Positions 45,640-64,000 of a stretch of DNA of 64,000 bases are shown here, in pieces. Both the position numbers and the translations under genes were made by a program. The notes beneath the pieces were generated by a model. The model worked only from the letters and a program-made list of their open reading frames with translations. It was not told where the DNA came from and did not search any database. The stretch is taken from NCBI RefSeq assembly GCF_910592395.1, contig NC_088326.1:1431001-1495000 (forward strand), written 5' to 3'. The stretch is from Lineus longissimus. Taxonomy: Eukaryota > Nemertea > Pilidiophora > Heteronemertea > Lineidae. Every line of letters begins with the position of its first letter. Positions within the stretch are counted from its first letter, which is position 1.

Positions 45640-48600
45640 TTGTAACAACTTCCCTACTTAACTTCACTACCCCATCAGCGCCAACATTCGCAAGAACATT
45701 CTCCCCTAATGCCCTAATAAGTCGGGTCTCTGGGGGCATTCATGGGACGGCGGAACGGCGGCTTAAAACACCCAAACCGAAGTTGCTCAAATCCCAAAGC
45801 CAACCACGGTTCGTCAAAGCAGATATAAAAGCAACTCATTAATTACTGAATCCATTTTTACTCATTAGGAAGCTTTCAAGTCATCCAGCGAGGAGATCTT
45901 TCAGCACCTGTGACGGGGTTCCGCCGCCGATAAAACGTGTAACGACCCGTAAGACGGGGAATCACGGCCCAACGATGGTTCAGCGGGCGGCCGCGATGTG
46001 CCCCTTGAGAGAGATTCCCGGCTACGGGAGAAACAGACATGCTACCTAGGGAGTGTTTTTGGCGTAGATTTGCGCAGTGGTTATTTCTGAAGAAGAGAGG
46101 CGCATTATTTTTAATCTGTTGATAGTTTGGTTGCCATTTTCAGGAGTTTTATTATGGAAGATGGGTATCTGGCAGGTGTGGTGATGCGGTCCGATGATTA
46201 TTTTATGGCGATGCTTCTCACGAATTGGCTGCAAGTGGCTGCATGTGCGGGTTTGGGAAAAAGAGATTATCGCTACTTTAGAAGTTAGATTGACTTGTCT
46301 TAACTTGATGGAAAGTCTATTACGAAATTGAGGGTTATATATATTTAGCTTTATCAAAATTAGTGTAAAGTCCACTGGGGAAGGTTCACTGGTTTTAGTT
46401 TTGCTTCAAGCTTATTGTGGTTTGCCTCTCATTTTTAATGTGGGCCTATGAAATCAACCTCCGCACAGGAGGGCCATTACCTCGTCAGCCAGACGGACAA
46501 TGCCAGAGTCGTATTAAAAAGTTTTGGAAAAAATGTGTTCAAAGTTCAAAATATCCATCGGAAAAGACTTCTCCGAATAGACGGAACAGTACATTCAAGC
46601 GTAGTTTTTAATATTTGCTTTATAGTAAAATGAAAGGTTATTTACCAGCATTTTCAGGACTCCCCATATATAATAATTATGATTTCAATTGTAATCACCA
46701 CAATACAGACGACAAATCTTTCTTTAAACGCCCTGCAATGAACTGAGAAATATTGACTTAAAACTTTTAAACCGCGCTACTAGGCTACGAACAAGCAAAG
46801 TGACGTCACAGTCAGTCGGGCGCTAAACCATTTTAAAGACAAACATCTAATCGAAAATTTAAAGTTGCATTTGGGCTTATCGGGCAGAAAGGGTCCTAAA
46901 CCAATACTTTAATTGGTCGCCGTCAAAGTTCCACTATCAGGGCGGCTCCTTATTCAGGCTATCTGAAATGTCAATAACTTTGGGTCCTGCGGACGGATTT
47001 GCAGTGACGCCGATGTTTCCGTGACGGCTAGCTATGCGTTGTCCAAATGTGGGTCTGAAATAAACGTGACGACGAGAGGTTTGTAATTTCTCAGAAAATT
47101 TCAAGGGGTGTACATTTGTGTTGGCTGAAGAACACTAATAGGTTCAAAAACCATCCCAGGCGCGGAATATCCAAGTGTAAATGAGTTCTAGTGAACAAAT
47201 AGTCCAGAGTCCACGCCGGTTAGACTCCCAGCGCAGTCCATTGCATCATCCTTTGAATCTCCTTATAGTGAGGGACGGAGCCGGTCCACTGCGTCCTGAG
47301 TGTAACGCCGGCTCACCCGTTTGAAGTCGGGGTGTGATCAGTGCAAGGTTTACTCGAGGAGCTGGTAGCCGTCGCCTGACAAACATTGGCGCGGGGTCGG
47401 CTCTTGGTACAATGGCGAAACGTCAACCTGTGACGAATTATGTTGACTATTTTGCTTTATTTTTGTAGCAGACGTTTGACTTTTGAATCCTGGTGCATGA
47501 ACCTCGCCCTGAATTCGGCCACGACGTTGCTGAGAGATTCCCACCGGATATCTCATAGCAGTGCAAAGCAATGATATTGCCTGTCATGCATGATCATACC
47601 AAATATGTCGGAACTTTTTTCCATACTGCTGAAAAGAAGTGGCCCTTTGATTTTTTTCAGTTCTCAGTCTAATTCGGGTTGAGGACTGTCCGTACAGGCG
47701 TATTCCAAAAATCAAAATGGCCGCCACCGTAGCCATCTTTACGCCACTATCTTAAAAACACGTTTCGTATACGTTTTGAAGTTTGCTGTTCTGATCGGCA
47801 CAGCAAAAGTATATTTCTTTTTTCTTTGTCCTATATTTTATCCATTTCGCTATTGCTTAGCAACAGCCTGCGGCACCTGGCGGTGATCATTGAAGCTTAT
47901 CCCGGGATCTGCAAGCCGAATATTTTTTAACCAGTGCATAAATAGATAATCCGCATCGAGGTATTTACCTTTTGGCGACTACAACAACACTCGTACAAAA
48001 ATGAGAAGTCCCAATGATGTTTTATACAACATAAAAATGTAGATCGTCAGCTTTTATTTGGGAAATCGGCTGTGCTTCAGGCGGTTTTATAGCGCGTACA
48101 GTGTTCTACAACACGGTTGTTACAAGTTGGTTGCAGACTGCGTACCCACTGCGCTTTGGAACGAAATACTTTAGTGGACATGAAAATGTTTGAGAAATTG
48201 ATTGATATTGCGAGGAGAGTACCCTCCATCGAATTGATTAAAACCTCTTCAAGATGGCTCCGCGGCGTCGGCCATCTTGAATTTTGTGCCGAAAGTGTTT
48301 ACTTGATTTTCGTGGAAATACTTGCTTCACTCAATCGCGTTCGATGCTGTTGCCGTGTCGATTTTTCGAATCTATCCCGGTATTTTCGGTTTCAGTGCTT
48401 CAAAGAAGGCGCAAACAACATTGGACGGCGCGTCCAAAAACATGCTCACTACTGTGTACTAGGCCTAGCTTAGGATTGTCAATCCGCACCGAACTAAGTC
48501 AACTTACACCGGGTAAAATATCCTGTCAAAATATTTAGAAATTTGTTTCGGATTTTCAAGCATAATAGCCTTATGCACGGTAGCGCTAGCGCAAAGGCCC

Positions 48601-50250
48601 GCTCATTCTTCACGGGCCTTCCTCAGGCGTGGCGCGTAAACAAACGATTACCATTTTGCAACGGCCTTCGCGATATGTACCTTCTTTGCTGAACAACCAC
48701 TGTCCAAACTGTCAATAATGGCCGTTCAAACATGGCCGTCCTGGCGATAATGGGTCCCCTCCTTGTCCTAAAGGGTTTAATTGTTTCCTTTCAAATCTAA
48801 TTATGTGTAGCTTTGTCGGGTTTGTTTAAGTTCAACATGCGAGAAATGACAGGTTATTGAGTAGTTTACTGTCAAAGTGATCTGTTTATTCGGTGTTAGG
48901 CGCCTAAACTACCAAAATAAAAGGCTAACGCGCGTCCAAGATTCATAGAAATGCCTCGGTCAAATCTCAGATTTCGTTCTATCACATTTTGGACAACGAT
49001 ATCTAAAATCAGTCAGAATAATGAAGATCAATAAAAAGCCTTATGAGTCGAATCTCCTCCTCCTCTCCTCTACGCAAGAGTTTCACTCCTCCAACTTGCT
49101 GAAGATTTTTTTTAAACTACAATATAGCCTACTGATTGGTTTTTCTGAAAATCTTCCCGGGTGATGTCGCAGCAGGACCATTTCAAGTAGGTTTTCGAGC
49201 GTTCCCTGTTTCCATCTGCTGCCGAGTCTGAACCCCGATATATGAATGCCGCGTGAATGAATTCGCGCAGGGCTTGATGACACCATGCATAGGCCCTCGT
49301 ATTTCGTCGTTCGTAAGGTTTGCGAAACCTATCTAATACCTCTGGTCGGGTTTAGCGGAAACTGAGGACCAAATTTGTTGACTTTCGACTTGTTTACCCA
49401 GCGTCATGCGTTGTTGTGACTTTGGATCCCCAGACTTTGCCGTGTTGGGTGTGACCTATTGTTTCTTGAAATAGTTGTTTACCGTTAGGTACCCGCTCAT
49501 TGTAGTCAGATAATTAAGAAGGTTAGAATTAATCTCTATATTTGTCTAACAGGCGCTCATTCGGTACAGTACTGACCAGACAAAACATCCCTTTCGGAAC
49601 ACGAAAACGACACCGCCATGCGAGATGCAACTGCAGGGATTGATTTACCTGTTGATATTGCTGATGCAACTCTGCTCTCACGCACACATTTTCTTTTTGT
49701 TGCTTCCGGTGAAACGGGACCCTTGTCCTTTGAAAGTCGATGACTGACTATAAGCATGGTTGCAGAAACCAGTGTTCGACAAACGAGTCACTGAGCTAGT
49801 TTTCCCTTCAGTTTTATTCGCTATTTCTCTTATCGGTTTGGTGAAATGTCGCAGAAATTAGCGCCCAGTTATCCAAACGGGGTTAATCACTTCCGGCAAC
49901 AAACCTGGAACCAGGTCGCAATCATAAAACAGGTTGTCGTCAGCACTTGTCATCTATTCGCAGCCTACACCTGTGTGATGAACCACATGTCATAAATCAC
50001 AAGATAAACTCCATACACACAGCCGAACAATACATTCCGCCCACAAAACCCCAAACAAACACACCACTGCATGGAGTATTGAATCCAGGATTGAATCACT
50101 TTCGCGATATAGCAAACAACGAAACCACGCCTCACGCGATTTGATTGGTTCGCGCGGCAGATCCGTCCCCGTGTGGCCACACCTTTCGCAAGCATCAGGA
50201 AATGTGTTAACTTCGCAGCTAATTTGTCACTGGGACAAGGTTTGCGGCAC
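45640..50250. other. non-coding stretch upstream of Osr
   Basis: No supported exons; frames up to about 118 codons (48,117-48,473 plus) lack domains. Contains the foldback element at 47.2 kb. Its position directly 5' of Osr suggests proximal regulatory DNA, but I recognise no specific module. Confidence 0.4.
47216..47311. mobile_element. about 95-bp inverted-repeat element, copy 1
   Basis: Starts CCGGTTAGACTCC and ends GAGTGTAACGCCGG, imperfect terminal inverted repeats. The inner arms GCGCAGTCCA and GGTCCACTGCG also pair. A second copy lies at 60,290-60,380. No ORF. Confidence 0.7.
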
Positions 50251-50257
50251 GCAGTCC

Positions 50258-50265
50258 TATATAAA
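50258..50265 (+). promoter_or_regulatory. TATA box of the Osr gene
   Basis: TATATAAA lies about 146 bp upstream of the Osr start codon. A transcription start about 30 bp downstream (near 50,288) would give a leader of roughly 115 nt with no splice site between, consistent with a compact first exon. Confidence 0.55.
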
Positions 50266-50403
50266 CTTTGGTGGACTTTCATGGCACATTACTAGTCTCG
50301 TGATATAGCAAGCTCGAGTTCCACTTCGAGTTTATCATCGGCTTTGTTTTGATTGAATCTATTGTTGAGAGTTCTTATCTCGGAATATCTCGATAGCTTG
50401 AGA

Positions 50404-58370
<7,967 letters not shown>

Positions 58371-58531
58371 TAAAACGAAATCAATAACAAACGAATTTCG
58401 TGTCTACAGACTGTGCCAACAAACAAGTATTGAGATTTTGTTGTTGTCTGCTAACAACCTCGTCATCGTGTTGAAACACCAAGTACATGGGGCCGAGGAA
58501 GGACGGTGATCTACAGTTGGCTGAAAAAAGC

Positions 58532-58570
58532 AGAGTCTTTCAATTCAAATAAATTTATTTGAAAGACTCT
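58532..58570. repeat. 39-bp hairpin, AGAGTCTTTC arms, copy 2
   Basis: AGAGTCTTTC (58,532-58,541) and GAAAGACTCT (58,561-58,570) match the arms at 44,030-44,067 exactly. The loop holds the palindrome AAATAAATTTATTT with AATAAA. CTGAAAAAAG occurs directly on both sides (58,521 and 58,569), which could be a target-site duplication. Confidence 0.8.
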
Positions 58571-59067
58571 GAAAAAAGATAGTTGCAGTTGCAGGTTTCA
58601 ACTGGTTCACCATACATAAACGGAGAAAGTTGATAGAACGGACCAAAATGTCAGAAACTTCTTAGCCTCATGCTGCAGGCAATGTCATATTGGATATTCT
58701 TAAAGGAGGCATTTTGATATGATGATGGCAGCACTTGTGTCTAATTTGTTCTAAGGGGAACAATTGCTGCCTTCTTACGACCCTGGTACGAGGCGTCTGA
58801 TTGACTGGTGTAAAAATATCAAAAGACTGAATTGGCATGTTCAGACTGAACTGCAAACAAGTGCAATATATTCTGTAGTTTTACGGGACTGCGTAGTTTT
58901 TTGTAGCTACATTCAGGGCTCAGTGCGTGCCGGTGAGACCTTACTATGAATCGACGGCTGGGAATCGTATTCTTTAATCACCCCAGCAACTTTTGAAAGT
59001 GACGAAGGTGTCATTAATTTACATATCTTTATACATATCATAGGGACCGTGACACCTAATTCGACTA

Positions 59068-59081
59068 CCCCCCCCCCCCCC
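59068..59081. repeat. poly-C tract (14 C)
   Basis: Homopolymer in the presumed Osr 3' UTR or downstream DNA. Confidence 0.9.
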
Positions 59082-60289
59082 TTACATATCCCTATATCGA
59101 AGAATTTGTGACAGCCGTCCTCTGTAGGTTCTTTTAAATCTCGTCACCAATTTGCTGTTGGTAAGTTAAGGTCGCTACAGGTATTATACAATTACCACAG
59201 GCCTACCCTTTCAGCCATGATTTTCTCTCGCATGACTCCACTGGGAGTCACGGGCACGTTCATTCCACTGGGTCGAAACGAGGACTCGACAATATTATTC
59301 TTCAATTATTCTCAATACCATTCCACAGTATGACAGTGATTCCAGATACATTCAGCATCCAACTGGGTATGCGGAGAACTATTTGGGCCACCCACCTAAT
59401 TATTGTTGCCTTTATTATGAGTACTGGTCTCGATTGATTATTTTATTCAGTGGCATTTGAATCTTGTGTTATTCGCCGCAGGGACATGTTATCTCGACCA
59501 CTATATGTGCTACCGTGATTTTTCATTTGTCTTTTTTCTTGAAATGTCTGCATGAAATGGTAGTTTAAATCCCACTGTCTCAAAAACAACATGGATTGTT
59601 TGAAACGATAACAGACGAAAGTAATCATCATTCCTTTCTGTGGTTGCTACTGGTGTCTTTGTATAGTTGCCTTGGATGGAATCCGTGAATGGATGCCGTC
59701 TGTGTGTCTGTGTCGTTGGGGGATGACGAGGCCACTGAGTTACTGAACTTTTGTATATAGATATTAAAAATCATGTTCAACTATTACTTATTTTATTCTC
59801 GAGCATTTTATTTTGTTTTGAACAATTGATGTACAACATTTAGTTGAGAATTGTTCCTTGTATCAAGGGCAAAACGAAATTCTCAGACTGAACTGGTGTT
59901 TTATAGTGACGCGCCAACTGGCGTTTTTCTTGGAACTGAATTCTTCCGACAACCCCAGCAAAGGGGTTCGCAGGGGTTAAAACATTGTGTATTAACCCTT
60001 CGTAGACATTTTACAAAGTCGCGATACAGTGGCATGTGAATAGTTCAATGAATGTGCTATTCCAAATCAACGCATTGTTCTAGGTAAATTGACACTGTTA
60101 TACATGCTTCCCGAAATTGGTGGCTTGCATTGGAACTAACTTTTCCCCCCTTGTCCGTCATTAAAGGCATTCAAGTGTGTTGGTCAACCATGACTATCTC
60201 CTTTGTCCCTCCACCATAAGGCCTAATTTCCCCTTATGACATCACTATCTCGGACACTCAGCGCTCCATTTCTGGAAAGGTGTATAGTA

Positions 60290-60380
60290 GTGTAAGACTC
60301 CCGGCGCAGTCCATTGCGTCATCCTAATTGGGTCTCCTTATGGTAAGGAACGGGGCCGGTCCACTGCGTTCGGAGTGTAA
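60290..60380. mobile_element. about 90-bp inverted-repeat element, copy 2
   Basis: Same core as 47,216-47,311: GACTCCCGGCGCAGTCCATT, GTCATCCT, TCTCCTTAT, GGGGCCGGTCCACTGCG and GGAGTGTAA in order. About 85% alike by eye. Confidence 0.7.
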
Positions 60381-60674
60381 TGTAAGCGGCTTCATTGTTC
60401 TTAATGTAGGCCAAAGCGTATTGCTATATTAGTATTAGATGTTATTAAGTTATTTCACTGTCGTTTGATTGTGTACATACATTGATCATTAACTCATCAA
60501 AATTATTGTAAATAAAATGATGATTTATCAAGTACTCAATAATTGAAATATTGTGATAAATAAAAAAACGTTTCGATAATTTGATATCAGCATTTTCTAT
60601 TCTTCTTTTTCGTCACGGCATGATATGTGCGATAGTAGTCTGGGGTCCTGACTTCACTCCCGCTGTCATGGAGG

Positions 60675-60817
60675 ATGGCGAACCAGCAGGCAATGGAATT
60701 TAATGTACCCCGGGCTCTGGACCGGCGGAATTCTCAGACAAATGAAATATGACTTTACAGCAAGAGGTGACGCCTGTCTAGCAACAAGTGACCCTGTTTG
60801 GAAACAATCGGGACCAG
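60675..60817 (+). other. probable 5' UTR exon of the unrecognised 3' gene
   Basis: A consensus donor CCAG|GTAAGT at 60,814-60,823 closes a stretch that starts near a CG-richer patch. It contains a short upstream ORF (ATG at 60,668 to TAA, 12 codons including the stop). The next good acceptor on this strand is TTCACTTTAG at 61,710-61,719, whose exon would lead straight to the start codon at 61,820. The 5' boundary is unknown. Confidence 0.4.
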
Positions 60818-61353
60818 GTAAGTTCGCATCGAGGGGCGAAGTTATTTCAGGATGCTCTATGACCAACTTTGGCCAAATCGGTTGCCCAGGGATTTCCCTT
60901 CCGATCAACTTTGCAAGACAGTCTATGGAAGACCGATGGTCGCATTGTTTCTTGCACTCTTGATTCTTCTGGCTGGTTATCATCCCCGCCTGTTGACTCT
61001 TCCAGTTGGTTATCGCTTGGCACTACGGCTCCGTCGCCAACACTTTTGTCGAGTTTATTAGCAACGACAATGTTAAAAAACTGGAGGGAGTTATGAAAAC
61101 AAATACGAAACTCGGACGAAAACAAAGGAAAAATCTCAACATACTGCCTGTCTTGTGGCTCTAAGATACATTTCGCTTGTTGATAACGTATATCAGGAGA
61201 CTTGGAAACAATTTGAATAACTGCAGTTATCTTGGAACGAGCTTTTACGGTACATCTTCCAACCCATTTTTCATCCGACAACCGTATCCATGGCATAGCC
61301 ATTATCCATCGGCTATGTGATAATGCACTACAGCTTTAGAGAGTCGAGTCAGT

Positions 61354-61373
61354 GGGGGGGGGGGGGGGGGGGG
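61354..61373. repeat. poly-G tract (20 G)
   Basis: Homopolymer within the presumed 5' UTR intron. Confidence 0.9.
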
Positions 61374-61604
61374 ACTGTCGCCATGCTAGTATTCGTAACT
61401 TCCAAATCTTAAATGATATTGGGGTCTGACAAGTGGCCTGCCCTGACACTTCCTGTCTCTGGCAGTGCCAGTGTCAGTGTCTGTCAGTCATGTTTGACAG
61501 TTTGTTAAGACATTCATTGATTGAATTTATGATGACATTGGATTGGTTCATGTCCAAAATGACGAGTCGAAACCATCTATCCGTGACGACGGATGTGTCA
61601 ACTC

Positions 61605-61623
61605 GTCATCATCATCATCATCA
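61605..61623. repeat. (TCA)6 microsatellite
   Basis: Six TCA units in tandem; if read in frame they would give a His or Ser run, but no exon is supported here. Confidence 0.9.
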
Positions 61624-61819
61624 TTTACAAGGTGACCCTCAATTATGTCATGCAATTGCAAGTCTGTCACTCTTATTCTGTGTCTGTCATTCATTTATAA
61701 CTTTTATTATTCACTTTAGGTATCTCTGAGACCAAAAGGGGGCGACTTCCAAGGATGGAAGTACAGTTGGAAAGGATGTTGTAATCTTGATCTTCGATCC
61801 GACAACAGGAATTTTCAGG

Positions 61820-64000
61820 ATGGAGACACTTCTTGAACAGGTCTTTGCGACCTACAAGTCGGCCATGAAAGGTATGCTAATTGCTATGAATATCAATTTT
61901 CATGAAGCTGGAAATTTCTTGGGTAAAGCTGCTGTATGGTTATTCATCAAAAGTGACCTGACTTGTCACCAGACTATGAAAAAAGTATTACCCAGATTCC
62001 AAGTTTCGATTTGGAGGGAGAGGGCTATTAGTCATTATCATCACCTTTTCTCTGTTACAGACTTGGAATGTTTGGAGTTAAAAAACAACACTCTAGAAGA
62101 GGAAGTAGGCAAATTGAAAAACCAGATTGCTGAGCTGTGAGTATAACCTATTTCAGAATATACTCTTCCAAAAGTTTGACAAGAAATCATACTTTTCATG
62201 CAGCTTGAAAACCTTGATCCCGCCCGTCCTATGGTTATAGAATCCTTCAAATAGTAGGTGGCACCACTGCCTATAGCCCTTCCATCCCCGTTCCTTTAGG
62301 TTTTCTCTGGCAGTCAAGTATTGATATTGTTTTTTAGCACAAACCGAAGATGCCCAAATTGTGGGGAAAGAAAGGAGTCGATCAAGAGCGATTTTACTCA
62401 AAATGTTGATCCAGCTGAATCTTCGTGCAGCAAGTCAGCAGAGAATCTGGTTTTCAATGATGAGGCCGATACTACGATTTTGAGAAGACAGAAAAGAAGA
62501 AAGAAGGAGGAGGTAAGGTCAATGATATAGCATTTTAACGTTGTATTTTCACTGTCATTTCTGGTTCGCTCTCATTGTGAATGTGACTATGATCTAAGAC
62601 TTCATCCTGGGCTTTTAAAGGTCCTGCTATGTTTGTTTCAAAGTTGAAAAAACTGAACTTGAACAATATCCAACTGGGTGATTCTTGTTTTCTATCAATT
62701 TCAGCCGTCCTCTCAAGAACGAAAGAAGCGAAGAATGGGCCAAGCAGACGTGACAAGCAACTCTGCAAAAACGCCTGAGGGGCACAAACTCATGCAAAAA
62801 CTCGAAACGGAAAGCACGCAGTTTCCAGAACCTCTGAATCCAGCACAAATCCTCGTTGGACAGACGTGTGAAGTTGATTCAGATGTAAACAATGGAAGGA
62901 GTGTTTATAAAAATGCTGCAGAGTGGTGTGATCAGATTTCTGTTATTCCAGAGACAGTACCCATGGATTTTGAGCCTGATGAAAAGGAATATGGCGATTT
63001 CGATGATAGGCTTCTTTTGAAGCCAGTATCAGATAAGTCTGTCGTAGTCATTGATACTTCAGACAATGATAGTTTACGAGACGCACCAGATTCAGTAAGG
63101 AAAATGTTCATTTGGTCGCAGAGTCATGATACGACCGTAACAACGAAACTCGATTTTGATACTGAAGGAAAAGTTACCGAAGGTGATCCGAAAGAGATGT
63201 CTCCTGAATCGAAGGTGCGAGATGGTAGGAGGGCGAAGAGTTTGACCCCGAAAGGTCAAAAGGTGAAAGCGGGTGAAGTTAGCATTCAGTTGGGCTACAC
63301 CCAGGCTTTGCAGCTTTTGTCCGATTCAGAGTCTCAGCGGATGGAAAAAAGTGAGGCAGAGGCATCACTATATAGCCCTGTCAAAAAGGGCCTAAAAAAT
63401 GGTGGGAGAGGTCAGCGACGTGATTCGATGTCTAGTGAATTTGCCCGTTTGGAGAATGGATCTGATGGGTCGAGATCACCGGTTTTTGACGGTGTTCAGG
63501 ATCTGAATCATGAACATGACGATAATACAGATCAGGTTCAGCAGAATTCAGGTTCAGGGACGAATTTTAAGAAATCTCCTTTAGTTTCTCAAGGATTCAA
63601 AGTCGGATCGAATCAAAGTTCGGGTGGTTCAAGTGATTCGCCCGTTGTTATCCGACATATAGTTAACAAGGTCAAAATTACATATGATGCCAAAAACCTT
63701 CCACTGGATAAATTGTCCGAAGGTAGTGAAGTCCGAATTGATGTGGCGGGAGAATCAGAAACAAACAGTTACATTGTTAGTTCAAATGGTATAAGGAAGG
63801 ATACTCAGATGCTCGATGTTCCCGGGAGAAAGAATAGCACAGACTCTGATAAGTTATTGGAATCTGTCAATGCAAAATCACAATCGTCGATGAAGAGTCA
63901 GGAATCTGAGATGAGTGGATCACAGAGTTTAGTCTCGTCCAGAATGTCGCTTCATCGAAGTTCTAATCGACAGACGGGGACTGACATGAATAGTTCGGGT
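61820..64000 (+). CDS. unrecognised coiled-coil / CxxC / Ser-Asp-rich protein, 5' part (partial)
   Basis: Exons 61,820-61,871, 62,061-62,136, 62,338-62,512 and 62,705 onward join in phase with consensus splice sites. 533 codons are in the window and the last exon is still open at the right edge. Residues 1-43 form a Leu/Glu-rich heptad-like coiled coil. Cys48-Pro-Asn-Cys51 follows at once, then a basic RRQKRRKK stretch (about 91-98), then more than 430 residues rich in Ser, Asp, Glu, Gln and Lys with no fold apparent. This suggests a large, mostly disordered nuclear protein. An N-terminal coiled coil ending in a CxxC is reminiscent of CtIP/RBBP8, but nothing else matches and I do not assign it. 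The ATG was chosen as the first in the frame after the presumed acceptor. An upstream 5' UTR exon is likely. Confidence 0.85.
62705..64000 (+). CDS. long exon of the unrecognised protein, open to the window edge
   Basis: 1,296 bases (432 codons) without a stop, far beyond chance, opened by a TTTCAG acceptor at 62,704. Contains repeated acidic-Ser patches (VIDTSDNDS, FDDR, LLSDSESQR) and possible proline-directed phosphosites (SPESK, SPVKK, RSPVF, SPLV, SPVV). Confidence 0.92.

Larger units (their letters stand above)
58371..60520 (+). other. probable Osr 3' UTR and downstream region
   Basis: AATAAA occurs at 58,548-58,553, inside the loop of a hairpin, and again at 60,511-60,516. Pumilio-type UGUANAUA words occur at 59,752-59,759 and 60,507-60,514, as in regulated developmental mRNAs. 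Either a short (about 0.2 kb) or long (about 2.1 kb) 3' UTR is possible. The interval also holds the 14-C tract (59,068) and the inverted-repeat element at 60,290. No coding exon is seen. Confidence 0.4.

Noticed and set aside
48117-48473. 118-codon plus-strand frame upstream of Osr
   Set aside because: Translation has no recognisable features and overlaps another plus-strand frame; treated as non-coding.
60847-61302. 151-codon frame on the minus strand with a DNQ-EES repeat
   Set aside because: Overlaps plus-strand frames and the presumed 5' UTR intron, and shows no family features or supporting splice sites. Probably chance, though an antisense or divergent transcript is not excluded.

Overview
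The window is animal nuclear DNA: sparse genes with GT-AG introns, long AT-leaning non-coding stretches, and many small repeats. The families present (an RBM24/RBM38-type RNA-binding protein and a five-finger Odd-skipped-related factor) occur in bilaterians. The very frequent words TAGGCCTA and TACATGTA, the tRNA-derived and foldback repeats and the intron sizes remind me of an invertebrate deuterostome (echinoderm, hemichordate or amphioxus). That placement is inference, not something the sequence proves.

Layout. (1) 120-392, minus strand: first coding exon of an RBM24/RBM38 homologue, which runs out of the left edge. (2) 393-20,316: about 20 kb with no convincing coding exon. It holds paired POU octamers, a tRNA-like Pol III unit, a 179-bp TIR element, a 30-bp minisatellite and a 116-bp tandem repeat carrying tRNA B boxes. 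(3) 20,317-24,313, minus strand: two head-to-tail paralogous genes for small secreted cysteine-rich peptides (signal peptide, short propeptide ending in Lys-Arg, 12-cysteine mature domain). The Cys spacing is a double C-C-CC-C-C array whose second half resembles the Dickkopf N-terminal domain. I assembled both from two coding exons each; they are the most novel-looking genes here. (4) 24,400-50,250: about 26 kb without convincing genes, with minisatellites, foldback elements, candidate regulatory clusters, and a possible stop-broken UBZ4-like zinc finger at 45.48 kb behind an ETS/NRF1-type promoter-like sequence. (5) 50,404-58,370, plus strand: a complete six-exon Odd-skipped-related (Osr) gene, 365 codons, five C2H2 fingers, with a TATA box upstream. 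Its probable 3' UTR extends to as far as about 60.5 kb. (6) 61,820-64,000, plus strand: 5' part of an unrecognised gene whose product has a short N-terminal coiled coil, one CxxC, a basic stretch and a long Ser/Asp-rich disordered region. It has a likely upstream 5' UTR exon near 60.66-60.82 kb and runs out of the right edge.

The genes do not form a pathway. RBM24/38 is a post-transcriptional regulator and Osr a developmental transcription factor; the large non-coding stretches around them are where distal regulatory DNA would be expected. The cysteine-rich pair looks like a local tandem duplication followed by mobile-element insertion into one copy's intron.
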